DNA of 64,000 nucleotides from Variovorax paradoxus. Its GTDB lineage: Bacteria > Pseudomonadota > Gammaproteobacteria > Burkholderiales > Burkholderiaceae_C. The notes below the pieces were generated by a model. It had not been told where the DNA came from. It ran no database searches and was given only the letters and a program-made list of their open reading frames with translations. Where the stretch lies: positions 1,784,001 through 1,848,000 of the forward strand of contig NZ_LR743507.1 in NCBI RefSeq assembly GCF_902712855.1, in the 5' to 3' direction. How positions within the stretch are numbered: position 1 is the first letter of the stretch; each line of letters starts with the position of its first letter. The translations under genes were made by a program, and so were the position numbers. Below are positions 34,934 to 43,691 of this stretch, one piece after another.

Positions 34934-37195
34934 TCAGACGGCCTGGCCCATCGCCGGATCGCTCACCGTGTGCCTGCCGGTTTCCACGCGCCCCGCGAAG
35001 CGGCGGTAGTAAGCCGGGTCCGCATCGCAGGTCACCGCGAAGTCGTACCACTGGCCGCTGGCCGCGAGCTCCCAGTGCTGCTCGGTGCTGGCGCCGCCGT
35101 TCACGGTCGCGGTCCACGGCCCGTCGTTGCGGTAGGCCTTGGCATCGATGGTGAACCTGCATGCGGCCTTGCCGTCGTTGCGCATGCTCAGGTAGACATT
35201 GCCGTTGGCGATGTCGTAGCACACGCGCACCTCGGGGATGGCCGCGTCGCCAGCGCGCAGCGTGCCGACGTTGCCCTTGAAGTGGCGGTGGAAGCCGTTC
35301 GGGCCGAGCACCCACAGGTCGTAGAGGCCGTTGTCGCCGGCGGCCGGTGTCCAGGCATCGTCGAGTGCCTTGCCCGCTTCCACCATGTAGCGGCGCGGCT
35401 GCAGGTCGAGGTGCAGCTTGTCGTACACGTGGAACACCGCCGCGGCCTTGCCGGTGTTGGAGAACAGCAGCTGCACCTTGCCGCCGATCGCATCGGCCCT
35501 GGCGCTGGTGTGCAGCTCGTACGGCAGTGCGCGCGACGGACGCGTGCCGGTCGCCTGGTGCGGCAGTTGCGGATCGAGCGGCAGGGCCACCTGCGCCAGT
35601 GCCTGCTGGTCGGCGCGCAGCTTGTCGGCCGACGACCGGGTGGTGCGCCCGGTGAGCGTGGGCAGTGCCTCGGCGTTGGGCGTGGCGAAGTTGAAGGCGC
35701 TCGTGAGATCGCCGCACACCGCGCGGCGGAACGGCGAGATGTTGGTTTCCCTCACGCCGAAGCGCGCCTCGATGAAGCGCAGCACCGAGGTGTGGTCGAA
35801 CACCTGCGAGTTGACCCAGCCGCCGCGGCTCCACGGCGAGATCACGTACATCGGCACGCGCGGGCCGGGGCCGAACACGCGCTTGTCGGGCGCGGGCTGC
35901 GAGCTGCTGCCGGCCGGCGGCGGCTGCGTGAAGTACTCGTGCGCCATGTCGGCGTCGGCCAGCGTGGTCTTGCCGGCGGGCTTGTCGCCGGCACCGAGCG
36001 AGGGCGCGGAGGGCGAAGGCACGTGGTCGAAGAAGCCGTCGTTCTCGTCGAAGTTGACGAGCAGCACGGTCTTGCTCCAGACCTCGGGCACGGCCGTGAG
36101 CGCGTCCAGGATTTCCTGCAGGAACCATGCGCCCTGCACCGGGCTGGAAGGACCCGGATGTTCGCAGTAGACCGACGGCGCGTTGATCCAGCTCACCTGC
36201 GGCAGGCGGCCTTCGCGGATGTCCTTGCGGAACGCGTCGAGGTACTCCTCGGGCTTGGTGCCCGGCAGCGTGTTGGCGATGCCCTTGTACAGCGGGTTGC
36301 CGGGGTTGTCGCTGGCCGCGTCGTAGGCGTGGTAGGGCACCGCCTGGCCGCTGTTGGAGTAAGGCGCGCCGATGTTGCCGCTGGACACCGGGAACGGCGA
36401 AGCGCGGTTGGCGGCCCTGAACTGCCGGAATGCGCCCAGCATGTTGTCGCCCCACTCGTCGGGCATGTTCTGGTAGCAGATCCAGCTCACGCCGGCATCT
36501 TCGAGGCGCTCGGCGTACGTCTTCCACGTGTAGCCGGTGTTGACCGCGCTGGCGCGCCCGTCGAGCCAGTCCCACTCGTTGTTGACGTAGGCCACGCCCT
36601 GCGCGGTGGCGCCGTTGGTGCCCGTGAGGTGGAAGGAGCGGTTGGCGTCGGTGCCGGTGTGCATCGCGCAGTGGTAGCTGTCGCACAGCGTGAAGGCATT
36701 GGCCAGCGAGAACTGGAAAGGCACTTCGGCTTCCTTGAAGTAGCCCATGGCCGCATTGGTCTTGTAGCGCGGCCATTGCGAGATGCGCCCGCCGTCCCAT
36801 GCGTTCTGGCTGTCGTCCCACTCGTGCGGGGTGCCGCTCACGCGCTGCGCGTTGCCCTTGGACTGGTCGAGGTGGTAGGGCATGACGATCCTGCCGGAAC
36901 CATCGCTCTGCTGCCACACGCTGCGCCCGCCCGGCAACGGAATGGTGAAGCGGTCGCCGAAGCCGCGCACGCCGGGCAGCGTGCCGAAGTAGTGGTCGAA
37001 CGAGCGGTTCTCCTGCATCAGGATGACGATGTGCTCGACGTCCTTGATGGTGCCCGTGGCGTTGTTGGCGGGAATGGCGAGCGCGCGGCGGATGCTCGGC
37101 GGAAAGGCGCTGAGCGCGAGCGCGGCGGCGCCGGTGGCGGCGGTGCCGGTGAGGAACTTGCGGCGGGAGTTCATGGGCTGGTCGGGGCGGTTCAT
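34934..37195 (-). CDS. Tat-exported phospholipase C, copy 2
   Basis: 753 residues from MNRPDQPMNS; the Tat signal proper starts at MNSRRKFL (37174). It closely parallels copy 1 throughout: HIVILMQENRSFDHYFGTL, FDENDGFFDHVPSPSAPS, ISPWSRGGWVNSQVFDHTSV, two C-terminal DUF756 domains and a near-identical ending VETGRHTVSDPAMG. Differences cluster in the middle (about 200-330 of the protein), where copy 2 has an extra Asn/Trp-rich segment. This suggests tandem duplication followed by divergence in the region that may shape the substrate pocket. It follows its own lipoprotein gene at 14 bases. The specificity of each copy is unknown. Confidence 0.92.
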   Translation of the reverse strand: MNRPDQPMNSRRKFLTGTAATGAAALALSAFPPSIRRALAIPANNATGTIKDVEHIVILMQENRSFDHYFGTLPGVRGFGDRFTIPLPGGRSVWQQSDGSGRIVMPYHLDQSKGNAQRVSGTPHEWDDSQNAWDGGRISQWPRYKTNAAMGYFKEAEVPFQFSLANAFTLCDSYHCAMHTGTDANRSFHLTGTNGATAQGVAYVNNEWDWLDGRASAVNTGYTWKTYAERLEDAGVSWICYQNMPDEWGDNMLGAFRQFRAANRASPFPVSSGNIGAPYSNSGQAVPYHAYDAASDNPGNPLYKGIANTLPGTKPEEYLDAFRKDIREGRLPQVSWINAPSVYCEHPGPSSPVQGAWFLQEILDALTAVPEVWSKTVLLVNFDENDGFFDHVPSPSAPSLGAGDKPAGKTTLADADMAHEYFTQPPPAGSSSQPAPDKRVFGPGPRVPMYVISPWSRGGWVNSQVFDHTSVLRFIEARFGVRETNISPFRRAVCGDLTSAFNFATPNAEALPTLTGRTTRSSADKLRADQQALAQVALPLDPQLPHQATGTRPSRALPYELHTSARADAIGGKVQLLFSNTGKAAAVFHVYDKLHLDLQPRRYMVEAGKALDDAWTPAAGDNGLYDLWVLGPNGFHRHFKGNVGTLRAGDAAIPEVRVCYDIANGNVYLSMRNDGKAACRFTIDAKAYRNDGPWTATVNGGASTEQHWELAASGQWYDFAVTCDADPAYYRRFAGRVETGRHTVSDPAMGQAV

Positions 37196-37209
37196 GGCGT
37201 GGTGTCTCG

Positions 37210-37398
37210 TCAAGGTGCGCAGCTCTTCAGGGGAGCCGCACCGGTGTCGGGCGTGGCGGGCGGCGTGGGCGTGGTTGGCGTCGGCGTCGGCGTGCCGCCG
37301 AAGAAGCCGCCGCCGCCGTTGCCGCCACCGCAGGCGGACAAGGCGCAGGCCAGGGCGAGCATGGGCACGAGGCGCATGCCGGAAGATGGAATTCGCAT
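37210..37398 (-). CDS. Small lipoprotein preceding phospholipase C, copy 2
   Basis: 62 residues with AGAGGA 9 bases before the ATG, in the same sequence setting as copy 1. The signal peptide leads to the lipobox LSAC at about residue 23, then GGGNGGGGFFGG, a Thr/Pro linker (TPTPTPTTPTPPATPDTG) and a terminal SCAP. The conserved C-terminal Cys-Ala-Pro and the identical ALACALSACGGG core show common origin with copy 1. It is encoded immediately before the second phospholipase, so the unit duplicated was lipoprotein plus enzyme. Function unknown. Confidence 0.78.
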   Translation of the reverse strand: MRIPSSGMRLVPMLALACALSACGGGNGGGGFFGGTPTPTPTTPTPPATPDTGAAPLKSCAP

Positions 37399-37699
37399 GG
37401 GGTCTGATCCTCTCGAGTCGTTGTTTTGTCGGAGAGCGAAGACACCGGCTGCCCCGCGGTCGGGCAGGCGGCCGGGTCTTCGCTTTCCAGGCCCGCACGG
37501 AAATTTCGTGCGCGCCGCGGCTGGCCGGCGCGGCGTCGTTCAGGTCGCGATCAGTCGATCGGACTGGATGACAGGAAGCACCCCGGAGGTGCCGTGCACC
37601 GGACAGGCCGCAAGACTAGGGAGAAGGCGTGACGTCGCGATGAAGCGGCGATGACACGCGCAGAGGAAGCACGCACGGGCGCGGCGTCGCGCCGCACGC
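37399..37699. other. Intergenic region upstream of the second lipoprotein-phospholipase pair
   Basis: 301 bases between the 5'-nucleotidase stop and the lipoprotein start, both on the minus strand. It must hold the promoter for the lipoprotein-phospholipase unit. I see no convincing hexamers, terminator hairpin with T-run, or repeat copy in it. Confidence 0.4.
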
Positions 37700-38599
37700 T
37701 CAGGGCTCGTTGCTGATGCCGCTGCTGACGTGCCCCGCGGGCACGTGCCGCGATGCGGCATCGACGTGGCCCGTCTGGTCGTCGAAGAAGAAGTCGGGCT
37801 CGAACTCGCGCAGGAACTCGCCCTTGGGCAGGCCGCCGAGGAACATCGCCTCGTCGACGCGGATGTTCCACTTCATCAGCGTGCGGATGGCGCGCTCGTG
37901 CGCCGGTGCGCTGCGCGCGGTGACCAGCGCCGTGCGGATGCGCATCTGCGCGTTGCCGGCCATCTGCAGCCGGTGCAGCGCCGCGAGCAGCGGCTTGAAC
38001 GGGCCTTCGGGCAGGGGCAGGTCGGCCTTGCTGAGTTCGTGCGCCTGGAAGGCGTCGAGGCCCTCGGCCTGGAACACGCGCTCGGCCTCGTCGCTGAACA
38101 GCACCGCGTCGCCGTCGAAGGCGATGCGCACTTCGTTGGGCCATGCGTCGCTGGCCTTCACCGACTCGACCAGCACGCGCGCGGCCGGAAAGCCCGCGAC
38201 GAGCGCCTCGCGCACGTCCTGCGCATTGACCGACAGGAACAGGTGCGCGCGCAGCGGTCGCAGGTAGCCGAAGGGCGGGCGGCCCTGCGTGAACACGCCG
38301 CGCTGCAGCTTGATGTCGGCCGCCGCGCTCGAACGGAAGATGCGCATGCCCGACACCGGGTCGTTACGCGACAGGATCACCACCTCGACGCGCTGCACGC
38401 CGTCTTCGTTGAAGCGCAGCAGCTTGCGGATGAGCGAGTAGGCGATGCCCGGCGCGGCCGGCACGTCGATCCGGTCGAGCTGCAGCTTCATGTAGCCCTC
38501 GTTGTCGCCGGCTTCGAAGATCCGGTTCTCTTCCTCGAGGTTGAACAGTGCGCGCGAGGAGATCGCGACCACGAGCTTGTCTTCGAGCGTCACCGGCAT
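37700..38599 (-). CDS. Cytosolic 5'-nucleotidase (cN-I family)
   Basis: Dephosphorylates nucleoside 5'-monophosphates in the cytosol; 299 residues. AAGGA is 6 bases before the ATG of MPVTLEDK, and the longer frame runs into repeat DNA. Family features: VVAISSRALFNLEEENRIFE at the N-terminus with the catalytic region of the 5-nucleotidase family, EVVILSRNDPVSGMRIFRS, IAFDGDAVLFSDEAE (an acid-rich motif of the HAD-like fold) and FEPDFFFDDQTGHVD near the C-terminus. Exact nucleotide preference is unknown. It stands between the phospholipase pairs and the type II secretion genes without an obvious functional link. Confidence 0.87.
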   Translation of the reverse strand: MPVTLEDKLVVAISSRALFNLEEENRIFEAGDNEGYMKLQLDRIDVPAAPGIAYSLIRKLLRFNEDGVQRVEVVILSRNDPVSGMRIFRSSAAADIKLQRGVFTQGRPPFGYLRPLRAHLFLSVNAQDVREALVAGFPAARVLVESVKASDAWPNEVRIAFDGDAVLFSDEAERVFQAEGLDAFQAHELSKADLPLPEGPFKPLLAALHRLQMAGNAQMRIRTALVTARSAPAHERAIRTLMKWNIRVDEAMFLGGLPKGEFLREFEPDFFFDDQTGHVDAASRHVPAGHVSSGISNEP

Positions 38600-38649
38600 G
38601 GCGCTTCCTTGTGGATGTGTCTTTTTCCGGCAGGTGCGCCGCGCACGGC

Positions 38650-38718
38650 CGCCCGAAGCGGCCGCACCGCCCCCTGCAACGGGGTTGGAGGCCACACGAA
38701 GTGGGCAAGCCTGGGGGT
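38650..38718 (-). repeat. Diverged copy of the oriented intergenic repeat
   Basis: Read on the minus strand it shows CCCCCAGGCTTGCCCACTTC, GTGTGGCC and CCCCGTTGCAGGGG, a diverged version of the family. It lies between gspF and the nucleotidase gene and again points along transcription. Confidence 0.55.
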
Positions 38719-38723
38719 CTGCG

Positions 38724-39962
38724 TCATTTCACGAACTGGTTGAGCTGGATGATGGGCAGCATCACCGCCAGCACGATCAGCATCACCACGCCACCCATCG
38801 CCACGATCAGCAGCGGCTCGAGGATGGTGGCCAGGTGCATGGCGCGGCGCTGCACTTCGGCGCCGAGCTGGTTGGCCGCGCGCTGCAGCATCAGCGGCAG
38901 CGTGCCGGTCTGCTCGCCCAGGCGGGCGAACATCGACACCAGCCCCGGAAAGCGCTTCTTCTGCGCCAGCGCCGAGGCCAGCGGTGCGCCTTCGCGCACC
39001 AGCACCAGCGCGTCGAGCGCGTCGGCGCGCATGGCGCGGTTGCTCAGTGTTTCCGCCGCGGCCTGCAGTGCGCGCAGGATCGGCACGCCGGCGGTGGCCA
39101 GCATGGCGAGCGTGCTCGCGAAGCGCGCCGCGTTGTAGCCGCGCGCGAGCTTGCCGACCAGCGGCAGCCGGAGCCAGGCCGCGTCGAACTTCAGGCGAAG
39201 GGCTTCCTGCGCAAGCGCCAGCCGGGCCCCGGCGGCCGCAAGCACCACCGCGCCGAGCATCCACCAGCCGTAGTTGCGCACGCCCGCGCTCAGCGAGAGC
39301 ATCACCGTGGTGAGGAAGGGCAGCGAACGCTTGGTGCCCGCGAACACCTGCGCCACCTGCGGCACCACGTAGCTCACGAGGAAGATCACGATCACGATCG
39401 CCACGAGCGTGACGATGGCGGGGTACAGCGCGGCGCCGACCAGCTTCTGCTGCAGCGCCTGGCGTTCCTCGAGGTCGTCGGCCAAGCGGTCGAGCACCAG
39501 GCCGAGGTTGCCGCTCTGCTCGCCGGCGCCGATCACAGCGGTGTAGATGGGGGAGAACTCGCGCGAATGTGCCGACAGCGCGCGCGCGAACGGCGAGCCC
39601 GCGTTGACCTCGGCACGCAGCGAGGCCACGAGGTTGCGCTGCGGTTCCGATTCGGCTTCGTCCGTGAGCGCAGTGAGCGCGCGTTCGAGCGGCAGGCCGG
39701 ACGACACGAGGCCGGCGAGTTGGCGCGTCCACACCGCGAGTCCGGTGGAGTTGAACACGCGCTTGCCGCCGCCCAGCCAGCGGCTCAGGCTGCTGCGCTG
39801 GCCGGTGCCGTTGACGTGGTCGCTGCCGACCGGCTTGACCGACAGCGGAATGAGCGACTGCGCGCGCAGCAGGCTGCGCGCGCTGCGCGCGGTGTCGGCC
39901 TCGAGCACGCCTTCGCGCGACTGTCCGCTGGCGTCGATGGCTTCGAAGGAATAGGCGGGCAT
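38724..39962 (-). CDS. gspF: Type II secretion inner-membrane protein GspF
   Basis: Polytopic platform protein of the type II secretion system, 412 residues, normal length. The N-terminus MPAYSFEAIDASGQSREGVLEADTARSARS is canonical. Two T2SSF domains at about 80-205 and 285-405 each end in hydrophobic helices (LVAIVIVIFLVSYVVPQVAQ and IVAMGGVVMLIVLAVMLPI). It is the last gene of the gspG-N-D-E-F run, 15 bases after gspE. A repeat copy follows the gene. Confidence 0.96.
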   Translation of the reverse strand: MPAYSFEAIDASGQSREGVLEADTARSARSLLRAQSLIPLSVKPVGSDHVNGTGQRSSLSRWLGGGKRVFNSTGLAVWTRQLAGLVSSGLPLERALTALTDEAESEPQRNLVASLRAEVNAGSPFARALSAHSREFSPIYTAVIGAGEQSGNLGLVLDRLADDLEERQALQQKLVGAALYPAIVTLVAIVIVIFLVSYVVPQVAQVFAGTKRSLPFLTTVMLSLSAGVRNYGWWMLGAVVLAAAGARLALAQEALRLKFDAAWLRLPLVGKLARGYNAARFASTLAMLATAGVPILRALQAAAETLSNRAMRADALDALVLVREGAPLASALAQKKRFPGLVSMFARLGEQTGTLPLMLQRAANQLGAEVQRRAMHLATILEPLLIVAMGGVVMLIVLAVMLPIIQLNQFVK

Positions 39963-39977
39963 CGCGGGTAACTGGCG

Positions 39978-41375
39978 CTAGTCGCGGGTCACGCGCAGCA
40001 GTTCGGCGCGCGAGGTGATGCCGGACTGCACCAGCCGCTCGCCGTCTTCGCGCATGGAACGCAGGCCGCCGCGCTCGCCGGCCTCGAAGAGCTGGCTCTC
40101 GGCGGCCTTTCCGTGGATGAGCGCCTGCACGGCTTCGTCGGCCACCAGCAGCTCGAAGATGCCGGTGCGGCCCTGGTAGCCGGTCTGGCCGCACACGTCG
40201 CAGCCGGCGCCGGCGCACACGGTGCACACCTTGCGCACGAGGCGCTGCGCGAGCACACCCAGCAGCGACGAGCTCAGCAGGAAGGGCTCCACGCCCATGT
40301 CGGTGAGGCGCGTGACCGCGCTCACCGAGTCGTTGGTGTGCAGCGTGGCCAGCACCAGGTGGCCCGTGAGCGAGGCCTGGATGGCGATCTGCGCGGTCTC
40401 GAAGTCGCGGATTTCGCCGATCATGATCACGTCCGGGTCCTGCCGCAGGATGGCGCGCAGGGCCTTGGCGAAGGTGAGCTCGATCTTGGCGTTGATCTGC
40501 GTCTGGCCCACGCCCGGCAGTTCGTACTCGATCGGGTCTTCCACCGTCATGATGTTGCTGCGGCTGGCGTCGAGCCGCGCCAGCGCGGCGTACAGCGTCG
40601 TGGTCTTGCCCGAGCCGGTAGGCCCGGTCACGAGGATGATGCCGTGCGGCTGCGCGATGAGCTTCTCGAAGCGCTCCAGCGTGTCGCCCTGCATGCCGAC
40701 CGATTCGAGCGTGAGCTTGGATTCGCTTTTGTCCAGCAGGCGCAGCACCGCGCGCTCGCCGTGCGCGCTCGGCAGCGTCGATACCCGCACGTCGACCGCG
40801 CGCGTGCCGATGCGCAGGCTGATGCGCCCGTCCTGCGGCAGCCGTTTTTCGGAGATGTCGAGGTCGGCCATGATCTTCAGGCGCGAGATCAGCGCGGCAT
40901 GCAGCGCACGGTTGGGCTGCACCACCTCGCGCAGCGTGCCGTCGATGCGAAAGCGCACCGACGACGTGCGCTCGTAGGGCTCGATGTGGATGTCGCTGGC
41001 GCCGTCGCGCGCGGCCTGCGTGAGCAGCGCGTTGAGCATGCGGATGATGGGCGCGTCGCCGGCGCTTTCCAGCAGGTCCTCGACCGCCGGCAGCTCCTGC
41101 ATCATGCGCGAGAGGTCGGCGTCGCTCTGCACCTCGCTCACCACCGCGGCGGCGCTCGATTCGCCCTGCGCGTAGGCCGCGCTGATGCGCTGCGCCAGCG
41201 CGCCGTCGGCGAGCACCTCGAAGGCCTGCACGCCGTACTTGCGCGCCACTTCGCCGACGGCACTGCGCACGGGGCTCGACGACATCCACAGCGTGTAGCG
41301 GCCGTCGTCGGACTCCTCGAGCAGCAGTTGCTGGCTGCGTGCGAAAGCGTAGGGCAGGGGATAGCGCATGGACAT
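39978..41375 (-). CDS. gspE: Type II secretion ATPase GspE
   Basis: Cytosolic hexameric ATPase that drives pseudopilus assembly, 465 residues. It has an N1/N2-like N-terminal domain, then Walker A GPTGSGKTTTLY near 240, Asp box DPIEYELPGVGQTQIN, Walker B DVIMIGEIRDFETAQIA and His box GHLVLATLHTNDS. The tetracysteine zinc element CTVCAGAGCDVCG near 380 is the GspE hallmark. It lies 10 bases after gspD and just before gspF, as usual for a D-E-F unit. Confidence 0.96.
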   Translation of the reverse strand: MSMRYPLPYAFARSQQLLLEESDDGRYTLWMSSSPVRSAVGEVARKYGVQAFEVLADGALAQRISAAYAQGESSAAAVVSEVQSDADLSRMMQELPAVEDLLESAGDAPIIRMLNALLTQAARDGASDIHIEPYERTSSVRFRIDGTLREVVQPNRALHAALISRLKIMADLDISEKRLPQDGRISLRIGTRAVDVRVSTLPSAHGERAVLRLLDKSESKLTLESVGMQGDTLERFEKLIAQPHGIILVTGPTGSGKTTTLYAALARLDASRSNIMTVEDPIEYELPGVGQTQINAKIELTFAKALRAILRQDPDVIMIGEIRDFETAQIAIQASLTGHLVLATLHTNDSVSAVTRLTDMGVEPFLLSSSLLGVLAQRLVRKVCTVCAGAGCDVCGQTGYQGRTGIFELLVADEAVQALIHGKAAESQLFEAGERGGLRSMREDGERLVQSGITSRAELLRVTRD

Positions 41376-41385
41376 CGGTGCAGTA

Positions 41386-43683
41386 TCAGGGCAGTTCGCG
41401 TGCGCTCACAGGGTCGGCCGTGGGCGGCAGCGCGCCGCGCAGCGAGCTCGGGGCCAGCTTGCGGTTGTCGGCGGGGAGCGCGGGCGGCGGGATCAGCTGG
41501 GTGCCTTCCTCGCGCAGGCCGCCGGTGCGGTTGCTGGGCGCACCCAGCGGCGGCGTGGCGGGCAGCACCGGCGCCGCGTTCACGTTGCGCAGCATCACGT
41601 TGTCGGTGGCGGGTTGCGCTGCCTGCTGCAGGCCGCGGATCTGGTCGTAGCGGTCGTAGGCGAAGGCCTCGGTCGAGTTGGCGTCGCGCATCACCACCGG
41701 GCGCAGGAACATCATCAGGTTGTTCTTCTCGCGCTTGCGGGTCTCGTTCTTGAACAGGTTGCCCACCACCGGGATGTCGCCGGCCAGCGGCACCTTCTCG
41801 ACGGCGTTGCCGTAGGTGTCCGACAGCAGGCCGCCCAGCATGACCAGGCCGCCGTCCTCGACCAGCACGCTCGACTCGAGCGAGCGCTTGTTGGTGGTGG
41901 GGCCGTTGGGGTCGGTGGTGGTGCCGGGCGCGACGTTGGAGATCTCCTGGAAGATCTGCATCTTCACGGTGCCGTTCTCGTTGATGGTCGGGCGCACGCG
42001 CAGCGTCAGGCCCACGTCCTTGCGCTCCACGGTGGTGAACGGGTTGATGCCCACCGAGCCCGAGGTGCTGGCGTACGAGCCCGTGGGGAACGGCACGTTC
42101 TGGCCGATCACGATCTTGGCCTCTTCGTTGTCCAGCGTCAGCAGGTTGGGCGTGGAGAGCACGTTGGCGTCGTTGTCGCTGCTGAAGAAGTTGGCGATGG
42201 CGCCCAGGATGTACTGGCCGCCGACCTTGCCGGCGATGCCCAGGTTCAGGCCCGAGCTCGGCACGATGCCGGCCGCGTTGCGGGTCGCGATGGCCTGCGT
42301 CAGCGCCAGGATGTTCGCGCCGCTCAGCGACGAGTTGGTGCCGATGACCGCGTTGTTGCCCAGCGCGCTCTGCCACTGCACGCCGAAGTTGGCCGCCTTT
42401 GTGGCGTTCACCTCGACGATCAGCGCCTCGATCATGACCTGCGCGCGGCGGCCGTCGAGCCGGTCGATCACGGCGCGCATCTGGCGGTATTGAGGTTCGG
42501 GCGCGGTGATGATCAGCGAGTTGGTGCTCGGGTCGGCCTGGATCTGGCCGCCGGTGGAGGGCTGGTTGGCGTTGTTCAGCGGGGCGGAGGCCTGCGGCGA
42601 ACTGCCGCTCTGGCTGCCGCCGAAGGCGGTCTGCTGCGCCTGCTGGGCAAAGGCGTTCTGCGCCTGCGGCTGTGCCGCGCCGCCGGCCGCACCCGCTGCA
42701 CCCGGCGTGGTGTTGATCTGGTTGGCCGCCATCGCCGCACGCAGCGTGGCTGCCAGGCGCACCGCGTCGGCGTTCTTCAGGTAGACCACGTAGATGTTGC
42801 CGGCCGCGCCGTTGGTGCTCTCGGCGGCGGGTCGGTCGAGCTTGTCGACCAGCGAGCGCACCAGGCTCACGCGTGCCGGATTGGCGGCGCGAAGAATCAG
42901 CGAGTTGCTGCGCGGGTCGGCCAGCAGCGTGGTGCGGAACGAGGCATCGGCTGCGCCCGCGGCCGCCGGCGCGCCCGGTGCGCCGGAGCTGCCGCCGTCC
43001 ACGAGGCGCTGCACCAGCGGCACCATGTCGGTGGCGATCGAGTGCTTGAGCGGGATCACCTCGATGTCGGACGCGTTCGGCACGTCGAGCGAGGCGATGA
43101 TGCGCGCCAGCCGGCGCATGTTGTCGGCGTAGTCGGTGATCACGAGCGAGTTGTTGCCCGGGTTCACGTTGATGGTGTTGTTCGGCGGGATCAGCGGGCG
43201 CAGCACCGGCAGCAGGCTGTTAGGCGACTCGTAGTTCAGCCGGAAGATCTGCGTGACGATCTGGTTGCTGCCGCTCGACGAGGCGGCGCCGATGGACGTG
43301 TTGACGGTGCTGCTCTGCAGCTTGGCGTCGGCCTCGGGAACCACCTTGTACAGGCCGTCGGCCTCCACCACCGCGAAGCCCTGCAGCCGCAGCGCCGAGG
43401 CGAACTGGTTGAACGCGGCCGCCGGCTGGATCGCGCGGTCGGTGACCAGGTTCATCGTGCCCTTCACGCGCGGGTCGACCACCACGTCGCGCCCGGTGAC
43501 GACCGCCATGGTGCGCGCCACGGCCTCGATGTCGGCGTTGGCGAAGTTCAGCGTGATCGGCTCGCCGCGGCGCGGCGCGTCGCCGGTCTGCGCGAACGCG
43601 GCGGGCGCGCCCTGCAGGAAGGTGGCGGCGATCAGCACACGCACGGCGAGTGCGACGGTGCCGGTCGAGAACAGTGGCTTCAT
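41386..43683 (-). CDS. gspD: Type II secretion outer-membrane secretin GspD
   Basis: Forms the outer-membrane channel, 765 residues. A signal peptide ends near AAFAQ (about residue 32). The N0 domain (ITLNFANADIEAVARTMAVVTGRDVVVDPRVKG) is followed by N1-N3 repeats with Gly/Ala/Gln-rich inserts (about 250 and 350-385), then the secretin core (VLSTPNLLTLDNEEAKIVIGQNVPF, VEDGGLVMLGGLL, VPLAGDIPVVGNLF). An Arg/Pro-rich tail follows the core. The start at MKPLFSTG gives a proper signal peptide; the longer upstream frame is antisense noise. No pilotin gene is evident nearby. Confidence 0.96.
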   Translation of the reverse strand: MKPLFSTGTVALAVRVLIAATFLQGAPAAFAQTGDAPRRGEPITLNFANADIEAVARTMAVVTGRDVVVDPRVKGTMNLVTDRAIQPAAAFNQFASALRLQGFAVVEADGLYKVVPEADAKLQSSTVNTSIGAASSSGSNQIVTQIFRLNYESPNSLLPVLRPLIPPNNTINVNPGNNSLVITDYADNMRRLARIIASLDVPNASDIEVIPLKHSIATDMVPLVQRLVDGGSSGAPGAPAAAGAADASFRTTLLADPRSNSLILRAANPARVSLVRSLVDKLDRPAAESTNGAAGNIYVVYLKNADAVRLAATLRAAMAANQINTTPGAAGAAGGAAQPQAQNAFAQQAQQTAFGGSQSGSSPQASAPLNNANQPSTGGQIQADPSTNSLIITAPEPQYRQMRAVIDRLDGRRAQVMIEALIVEVNATKAANFGVQWQSALGNNAVIGTNSSLSGANILALTQAIATRNAAGIVPSSGLNLGIAGKVGGQYILGAIANFFSSDNDANVLSTPNLLTLDNEEAKIVIGQNVPFPTGSYASTSGSVGINPFTTVERKDVGLTLRVRPTINENGTVKMQIFQEISNVAPGTTTDPNGPTTNKRSLESSVLVEDGGLVMLGGLLSDTYGNAVEKVPLAGDIPVVGNLFKNETRKREKNNLMMFLRPVVMRDANSTEAFAYDRYDQIRGLQQAAQPATDNVMLRNVNAAPVLPATPPLGAPSNRTGGLREEGTQLIPPPALPADNRKLAPSSLRGALPPTADPVSARELP

Positions 43684-43691
43684 GATGAGGA

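Noticed and set aside
34874..37654. 926-codon plus-strand open frame opposite the second phospholipase
   Set aside because: It resembles the frame opposite the first phospholipase only because the real genes are duplicates; no domain or plausible start.
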